Both the position numbers and the translations under genes were made by a program. From positions 1 to 8,428 of the forward strand of contig USBG01000065.1 of the NCBI GenBank assembly GCA_900552855.1: a stretch of DNA of 8,428 nt, in the 5' to 3' direction. This DNA is from an uncultured Phascolarctobacterium sp. Lineage in GTDB: Bacteria > Bacillota > Negativicutes > Acidaminococcales > Acidaminococcaceae. This document shows, piece by piece, positions 4,793 through 8,428 of the stretch. Every line of letters begins with the position of its first letter. Position 1 is the stretch's first letter. Below the pieces are notes generated by a model, which worked only from the letters and a program-made list of their open reading frames with translations, ran no database searches and had not been told where the DNA came from.

Positions 4793-6019
4793 TTAGAACA
4801 CTTCAGTCAGTTCTGCCAGGGTAAGAGCAAAGGCTGCGGTTCTGGGAACGGCAGTGTTCAAATCTACGGATTCGTGGTCGGTGTGTTCGTCGTAGTTTTC
4901 TACGCCGAGAGCATCCAGTGTGGGTACAAATTTAGCAGTGCGGTTACCGTCAGTCAGGCCGCCTGCAACCCATTCAGACACCTCACCGCCAAATTCTTCT
5001 TTAACAATGCGTTTGTAAACATCAACCATTTTTTGAGCCTGTGCAGTTTTTTGCATAGGACCAGTTACGATGCCACCAGTAATGGTAACAGTTGTGCCGG
5101 GAATAACGATTTTGTTTGCCAAAGCTTTAACCTCTGCGTCAATACGTTGTTGCTCTTCAATAGTAAAGCAGCGGATATTAACCTCGCAGAAGGCGTCAGC
5201 AGGAATAACGCTGATTTTGTCATTGGTAGAACCAATAACGCCAACGTTGACGGTATTTTGCGGAATGAATTGACCTGCGTCAACAATACCACGTGCCTTG
5301 AGAGCTTCTGCAGTAAAGTCAGCTGGGTTACCTGGCATGGGGCTGGCCAGCTTGTGCAGCTCGGTAATTGTGTATGCCAGCTGATGAATAGCGTTGGCAC
5401 ATTCCTGAGACGCATTGCCGTGGTGACCGCCAATACCTTTAACCTCAATGCGGTATTTTGCGTTACCCTTGCGTTGGGTTACAATGCCCCAGTTAGGACG
5501 AGCAACATCCATAATGATAGCAAAATCGGATTGCTGAGACAGCTCTGCTACAATGTCCTCTGCAGTTTTAGAGCCACCCTCTTCTTCGCCGTTAGTATAG
5601 TAAATGATTTCCTTAAAGTTTTTAAAGCCAGCCTCCTTAAGAGCCTGCAAACCGTAAATAACCTCTACAACAGTAGCCTTGTCGTCACCTACGCCAGGAC
5701 CCCAGGCAAAGTTGTTTTCATCAACAGTAAAGGGACGGCGTGCAGCTTCGCCCTTTTTAAATACAGTATCTACGTGAGCAACAAGGAGCACAGTCCATTT
5801 GCCTTCGCCCTTCAAACGAGAGATAAGATGGCACGCTCTGTCGTTATATCTAAATTCAGTAGTTGCGCCAAGGGCTTCCATTTTAGCAGCTACAAATTTG
5901 TTGGCTGCTTCAGTACCTTCACGGTCGCCGTTACCTGAGTCAATATTAGTTAAGGTTTCTAAATCCTTTACATAATTCTCATAATGTTCAGTTAAATATT
6001 TTTTGACAAATTCTTTCAT
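4793..6019 (-). CDS. M20 family zinc peptidase (glutamate carboxypeptidase / CPG2-like)
   Basis: This 408-residue cytosolic metallopeptidase is likely to cleave a C-terminal or acylated amino acid from small peptides or acyl-amino acids. The dizinc site is complete: His82 in AHVDTVF, bridging Asp112 in GPGVGDDK, catalytic Glu146 and ligand Glu147 in NGEEEGG, Asp171 in IMDVARP and His379 in DEHTDHE. The dimerisation or lid domain lies in the middle, around 185-300, with GIGGHHGNAS (195-204) supplying the conserved histidine that reaches the partner active site in related enzymes. There is no signal peptide. The length fits carboxypeptidase G2-like and PepT-like M20 enzymes. Substrate cannot be told from sequence. 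AAAGGAG precedes the ATG. It appears to be a single-gene unit with its own promoter and terminator. Confidence 0.9.
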   Translation of the reverse strand: MKEFVKKYLTEHYENYVKDLETLTNIDSGNGDREGTEAANKFVAAKMEALGATTEFRYNDRACHLISRLKGEGKWTVLLVAHVDTVFKKGEAARRPFTVDENNFAWGPGVGDDKATVVEVIYGLQALKEAGFKNFKEIIYYTNGEEEGGSKTAEDIVAELSQQSDFAIIMDVARPNWGIVTQRKGNAKYRIEVKGIGGHHGNASQECANAIHQLAYTITELHKLASPMPGNPADFTAEALKARGIVDAGQFIPQNTVNVGVIGSTNDKISVIPADAFCEVNIRCFTIEEQQRIDAEVKALANKIVIPGTTVTITGGIVTGPMQKTAQAQKMVDVYKRIVKEEFGGEVSEWVAGGLTDGNRTAKFVPTLDALGVENYDEHTDHESVDLNTAVPRTAAFALTLAELTEVF

Positions 6020-6051
6020 AGGGGCGCTCCTTTCGATGTTGTCAGAATAAT

Positions 6052-6063
6052 GTGCTATAGCAC
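6052..6063. promoter_or_regulatory. Perfect 12-base palindrome in the M20 peptidase leader
   Basis: GTGCTATAGCAC is perfectly symmetric and falls just downstream of the predicted peptidase start site, ahead of the ribosome site. It could be an operator for an unidentified repressor or a small 5' hairpin. Confidence 0.4.
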
Positions 6064-6075
6064 TTTAAAGTTGAT

Positions 6076-6104
6076 ATTCTATAAAATATGCATTTTTCCT
6101 GCAA
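6076..6104 (-). promoter_or_regulatory. Candidate promoter of the M20 peptidase gene
   Basis: On the minus strand TTGCAG (6104-6099), a 17-base spacer and TAGAAT (6081-6076) give a moderate sigma-A match with a predicted start near 6069. The -35 is weak, so the call rests mainly on position and spacing. Confidence 0.45.
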
Positions 6105-6374
6105 TATATACGTGTTATCTGAATAACTTTATTTAATTTAATACTATAACAGTATTTCCTAGGGGGATAGATACACATTAAAATATATGAATATGGTGCA
6201 ATAGAGGATTATGGATTGTTCTTTTTAATAGTATTAAATTGTTAATGAAATGATAATTTTACAAAGTAGTTCCATGTAGTGTTCGAATATAAGAATAAAG
6301 TAAACCATGCTATATATTGAATAATATCTAAGAAAGCATATAACTAGTGTGTCCATGTAGTAGAAAAATATGTT
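6105..6374. other. AT-rich gap between divergent genes, with short repeats only
   Basis: This is the core of the 418-base gene-free region 6020-6437. It contains a perfect 12-base inverted repeat (6135-6146 with 6229-6240) and a 10-base direct repeat TCCATGTAGT (6271-6280 and 6352-6361). I see no coding frame, tRNA or other recognisable RNA. Confidence 0.45.
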
Positions 6375-6401
6375 TTGTAAAAAAGCTGAGTATGATATAA
6401 T
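6375..6401 (+). promoter_or_regulatory. Promoter of the membrane protein gene
   Basis: TGATATAAT (-10 at 6396-6401) is a perfect -10 with the TGn extension. A partial -35, TTGTAA (6375-6380), lies 15 bases upstream. The predicted start is near 6408, a short leader ahead of the ATG at 6438. Confidence 0.6.
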
Positions 6402-6437
6402 ATATAGGATTCAAAATTTTAAGTAAGGGATGATGAG

Positions 6438-7319
6438 ATGTCAAAGAAAAGTAATAAATACGCTGGCGATTTTGGTACAGTGTATAATCCTTCAGGCGTT
6501 GCAGCATATTTAGGCTTGGGACGACCTATTAATTTTGAGGATTCAGTTACAAAGGCTGCCATGGTTTGTACTGTTGCTATTTCTGTAGCAATGACCTTAT
6601 GGAATGTTATGAATGGCATGAGCTCTGCTGATGCTGTTGTAGCAGGTGTAGGCTGCGCATTGGGCTTTTTGTTAAGCTATATGGTTGCGCAGGAGCTGGA
6701 CCCTGACAGACAAATGGGTGGTATTATTGGTGGTGGCTTGACTGTAGTTGCCTACTTCTTTTTAGGTGAAGGTAATTTCCTTGTGATGCTGTGGCTGCTC
6801 TTTATTCTGCGTATGCTTAACCGTTCCTCTGGTGATCGCCACCGCATTGCAGATAACGTAATTATGATTGGCATAGCAGCTTGGCTTGGCAGAGAAGGCT
6901 GTTGGGCGTATCCGTTGCTTACAGGTGCTGCGTACATTTTAGAAAGTCAAATTACTGCAGGATATTTCCGTAGTCTGTATTTAGCTGGTATAGCTTTAGC
7001 ATGTCTGATATTTGCTAATTATGGTGTAGGCGATAATGCTTTGCATATCTACTATATCTATTTGATGGGCGTTACCTTCGTTCTGTTCCTACCTGAGCTT
7101 AGAATGACTTCCTATGTTCAAGCTAAGGGTGATAAGAATGGCAAGCGCCTGCTGCCTAAGCGTCTGCAGTCTGCACAAGGCTTTTTCCTGATGGCTGGCT
7201 TTAGCTTGGCACTGATGCATGGTAATGCACAGGCTTTGTCTATGATTCCTGCATTTATGGCAGCTATTGGCTGTGGTGTGTTTATGGTTGTTGATTTGGC
7301 TAGTAAAGTCAATAAATAA
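6438..7319 (+). CDS. Uncharacterised multi-pass membrane protein
   Basis: I do not recognise this 293-residue protein. After a polar N-terminal region (about 1-35) come hydrophobic segments near 37-57, 64-84, 94-110, 113-127, 138-150, 155-168, 178-195, 202-220, 248-261 and 266-286, so eight to ten membrane passes are plausible. Polar connecting patches include QELDPDRQ (85-92), RSSGDRHRIADN (129-140) and a Lys/Arg-rich loop around 229-242. The last lies between hydrophobic segments and probably faces the cytoplasm. No signal peptide, transporter signature or enzyme motif is evident. AAGGG (6425-6429) lies eight bases before the chosen ATG. It is 36 bases upstream of the cyclophilin gene on the same strand and may be co-transcribed with it. 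Codon use looks like that of its neighbours. It could be a lineage-restricted inner membrane protein. Confidence 0.8.
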   Translation: MSKKSNKYAGDFGTVYNPSGVAAYLGLGRPINFEDSVTKAAMVCTVAISVAMTLWNVMNGMSSADAVVAGVGCALGFLLSYMVAQELDPDRQMGGIIGGGLTVVAYFFLGEGNFLVMLWLLFILRMLNRSSGDRHRIADNVIMIGIAAWLGREGCWAYPLLTGAAYILESQITAGYFRSLYLAGIALACLIFANYGVGDNALHIYYIYLMGVTFVLFLPELRMTSYVQAKGDKNGKRLLPKRLQSAQGFFLMAGFSLALMHGNAQALSMIPAFMAAIGCGVFMVVDLASKVNK

Positions 7320-7355
7320 TTAAATATTAAGTAATATATTAGGAGGTTTTTTAGC

Positions 7356-7826
7356 ATGGCTGAAAACAGAAAAATCAAATTTACCACTAATAAGGGTGTT
7401 TTCGTAGCAGAAATGTTCGAGGATAAAGCTCCCCTGACTACTAAAAACTTTATCGAATTGACTGAAAAAGGTTTCTATGATGGTGTTATTTTCCACCGTG
7501 TTATTGAAGACTTTATGATTCAAGGTGGCGATCCTACTGGCACTGGTATGGGTGGGCCTGGCTACAAAATTCAAGACGAATTTGGCGAAGGCTTAAAGCA
7601 TGACGACGAAGGCATTCTGTCCATGGCAAATGCTGGTCCAAACACTGGCGGCAGCCAATTCTTCATTACTTTAGCTCCTACTCCTTGGCTGAATGGCCAC
7701 CATGCAATCTTTGGAAAAATTGTTGAAGGCATGGATGTTGTTCGTCTTATTGGTGCAGTTCCTACTGATTTCCGCGACCGTCCGAAGGATAAGGTTGTTA
7801 TGGAAAAGGTAGAGGTAGTAAAATAA
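7356..7826 (+). CDS. ppiB: Cyclophilin-type peptidyl-prolyl cis-trans isomerase
   Basis: This 156-residue single-domain cyclophilin catalyses cis-trans isomerisation of Xaa-Pro bonds in the cytoplasm. The family core is clear: FHRVIEDFMIQGGD (46-59) with catalytic Arg48, Phe53 and Gln56, then GTGMGGPG (62-69), SMANAGPNTGGSQFFIT (89-105) and WLNGHHAIFG (111-120). Trp111, the equivalent of the cyclosporin-contacting Trp121 of human cyclophilin A, is retained, as are the equivalents of Phe113 and His126. No signal peptide is present, so it is cytosolic. AGGAGG (7341-7346) lies nine bases before the ATG. The stop codon directly abuts the ATG of the next gene. The symbol follows common bacterial usage; orthology to a particular ppi gene is not proven. 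Confidence 0.93.
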   Translation: MAENRKIKFTTNKGVFVAEMFEDKAPLTTKNFIELTEKGFYDGVIFHRVIEDFMIQGGDPTGTGMGGPGYKIQDEFGEGLKHDDEGILSMANAGPNTGGSQFFITLAPTPWLNGHHAIFGKIVEGMDVVRLIGAVPTDFRDRPKDKVVMEKVEVVK

Positions 7827-8081
7827 ATGGCTGCCTATGTATATATGCTCCGTTGTAAGGATGGTAGCCTATATACTGGTTGGACTAATGATATTGAGCA
7901 TCGTCTGGCTATGCATCAATCAGGCAAAGGCGCAAAATATACTCGTGGACGTGGACCATTAGAGCTGGTATACAAGGAAGAGCTTCCAGATAAAGAAGCT
8001 GCTTTGCGTAGGGAAGCTGCAATTAAGCGTTTAAAACGAGAAGAAAAATTGCGTCTATGTGAGAATTTTTTGAAAAATTAG
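7827..8081 (+). CDS. GIY-YIG nuclease domain protein, UPF0213/YhbQ type
   Basis: This 84-residue protein is a single GIY-YIG domain of the size usual for the UPF0213/YhbQ group. The YVY (4-6) and LYTG (15-18) elements stand for the GIY and YIG motifs. Tyr6, Tyr16, Arg26 (EHRL) and Glu63 (RREAAIK) match the catalytic tyrosine, arginine and metal-binding glutamate positions, and KYTRGRGPLELVY (37-49) is characteristic. Members are thought to be structure-specific DNA nucleases or DNA-processing proteins, but roles are poorly defined. The ATG follows the ppiB stop with no gap (TAAATG), and AGAGGT lies about ten bases upstream inside ppiB. Translation is therefore probably coupled. Confidence 0.9.
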   Translation: MAAYVYMLRCKDGSLYTGWTNDIEHRLAMHQSGKGAKYTRGRGPLELVYKEELPDKEAALRREAAIKRLKREEKLRLCENFLKN

Positions 8082-8119
8082 CGTATAAAAGCTAAAATTA
8101 TAAAAATTCTGAAAATTAT

Positions 8120-8148
8120 TTGCTTTTATCTCCTAAGTAGTCTATAAT
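8120..8148 (+). promoter_or_regulatory. Promoter of the cold-shock gene
   Basis: TTGCTT (8120-8125), a 17-base spacer and TATAAT (8143-8148) form a good sigma-A promoter with a start near 8155. The leader to the ATG is only about 42 bases. The -35 overlaps one arm of an 8-base inverted repeat (8085-8092 with 8122-8129). Confidence 0.8.
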
Positions 8149-8154
8149 GGACAA

Positions 8155-8172
8155 TAGTTGCCTTGGCAACTA
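8155..8172 (+). promoter_or_regulatory. 5'-terminal hairpin in the cold-shock mRNA leader
   Basis: TAGTTGCC-TT-GGCAACTA is a perfect inverted repeat. The practical fold is a seven-base stem closing a CUUG tetraloop, placed at or within a base or two of the predicted transcript start and 11 bases ahead of the AGGAGG. A 5'-end stem of this kind commonly protects an mRNA from 5'-end-dependent decay. Confidence 0.55.
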
Positions 8173-8196
8173 AAATGATTTTTAGGAGGACCAGAC

Positions 8197-8394
8197 ATGA
8201 CTGGCAAAGTAAAGTGGTTTAATGCTGAAAAAGGCTACGGCTTCATCCAACGCGAGGACGGTAAAGACTTGTTTGTTCACTTCAGCGCTATCAAGGCTGA
8301 CGGTTTCAAAACCCTGGAGGAAGGTCAAGCAGTAGAGTTCGATGTAGTTAATGGTGACCGCGGTGAGCAAGCTGCTAATGTTGTTCGTCTGTAA
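8197..8394 (+). CDS. csp: Cold-shock domain protein (CspA/CspB family)
   Basis: This 65-residue protein is a single OB-fold cold-shock domain that binds single-stranded RNA and DNA and acts as an RNA chaperone or antiterminator in the cytoplasm. MTGKVKWFNAEKGYGFI carries RNP1 (KGYGFI, 12-17), and RNP2 (DLFVHF, 24-29) follows. The conserved aromatic surface residues Trp8, Phe15 (in RNP1) and Phe26 are present, along with the C-terminal EQAANV. AGGAGG (8184-8189) lies seven bases before the ATG. The gene has its own promoter and a short structured leader, and appears to be a single transcription unit. The window ends 34 bases after the stop, so a downstream terminator cannot be judged. The family is certain; which csp paralogue it is cannot be said. 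Confidence 0.96.
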   Translation: MTGKVKWFNAEKGYGFIQREDGKDLFVHFSAIKADGFKTLEEGQAVEFDVVNGDRGEQAANVVRL

Positions 8395-8428
8395 TTGATA
8401 TAGCAATTAATTAGTTTTAACTATTTTA

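Noticed and set aside
5065..5448. 127-codon minus-strand frame inside the peptidase gene
   Set aside because: It is an out-of-frame overlap with a conserved enzyme. The Leu-rich translation reflects the shifted frame.
4874..5938. 354-codon open frame on the plus strand
   Set aside because: It lies entirely antisense to the M20 peptidase gene, which has full catalytic motifs, a ribosome site and a terminator. The plus-strand translation has no recognisable domain.
7118..7574. Minus-strand frames across the membrane protein and cyclophilin genes
   Set aside because: They are antisense to well-supported genes, with no promoter or ribosome site seen.
8085..8129. 8-base inverted repeat (ATAAAAGC/GCTTTTAT) as terminator after the GIY-YIG gene
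   Set aside because: The arms are 29 bases apart and AT-rich, no T tract follows, and one arm overlaps the csp -35.
8182..8406. 74-codon minus-strand frame over the cold-shock gene
   Set aside because: It is antisense to a certain csp gene and has no independent support.
1..8428. CRISPR array, insertion sequence or phage genes
   Set aside because: No regularly spaced repeats, transposase, integrase or attachment-site duplication at the tRNA could be seen. The tRNA 3' end, where such a site would lie, is outside the window.

Overview
The window looks like chromosomal DNA of a low-to-moderate GC, Gram-positive-lineage anaerobe. Shine-Dalgarno sites are strong (AGGAGG or AAGGAG), promoters match the sigma-A consensus, intergenic DNA is AT-rich, and an Fe-S ATPase/NifX-like cluster typical of strict anaerobes is present. 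A member of the Negativicutes (Acidaminococcaceae or Phascolarctobacterium-like) would fit, but that placement is an inference from gene style and was not tested.

Layout, left to right. (1) 1-53: 5' part of a tRNA-Arg(ACG) on the minus strand, with a perfect consensus promoter. (2) 220-1038: lgt (prolipoprotein diacylglyceryl transferase), minus. (3) 1148-1519: a NifX/NifB-type iron-molybdenum-cofactor-binding-like protein with a His/Cys-rich tail, minus. (4) 1756-4424: a tightly coupled minus-strand operon, read in the order DUF134 (UPF0251) regulator, small NifX-like protein, then two MinD/Mrp-type ATPases, each carrying two [4Fe-4S] motifs. Junctions are 1 nt, ATGA and ATGA. Its promoter has perfect -35 and -10 hexamers and is flanked by two near-identical palindromes. 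(5) 4793-6019: an M20 zinc peptidase, minus, ending in a clear terminator. (6) 6438-8081: a plus-strand group of an unrecognised multi-pass membrane protein, a cyclophilin and a GIY-YIG domain protein. (7) 8197-8394: a cold-shock protein with its own promoter and a short 5' hairpin.

How the genes fit together. Region 4 plus the 1148 gene resembles the clusters of paired ferredoxin-containing MinD-like ATPases with NifX/orange-protein-like partners seen in sulfate reducers and other anaerobes. Probably the ATPases handle or insert Fe-S or metal clusters, the NifX-like proteins hold or deliver a cluster, and the Cys-rich DUF134 protein controls expression through the palindromes. No nitrogenase genes are visible. 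The remaining genes are housekeeping: lipoprotein lipidation, peptide hydrolysis, proline isomerisation and cold-shock RNA chaperoning.

The most interesting points are the symmetric operator/promoter architecture at 4491-4545, an Asn-rich linker replacing a conserved segment in one ATPase, an SD/anti-SD inverted repeat in front of lgt, and substitutions at normally conserved Lgt positions.
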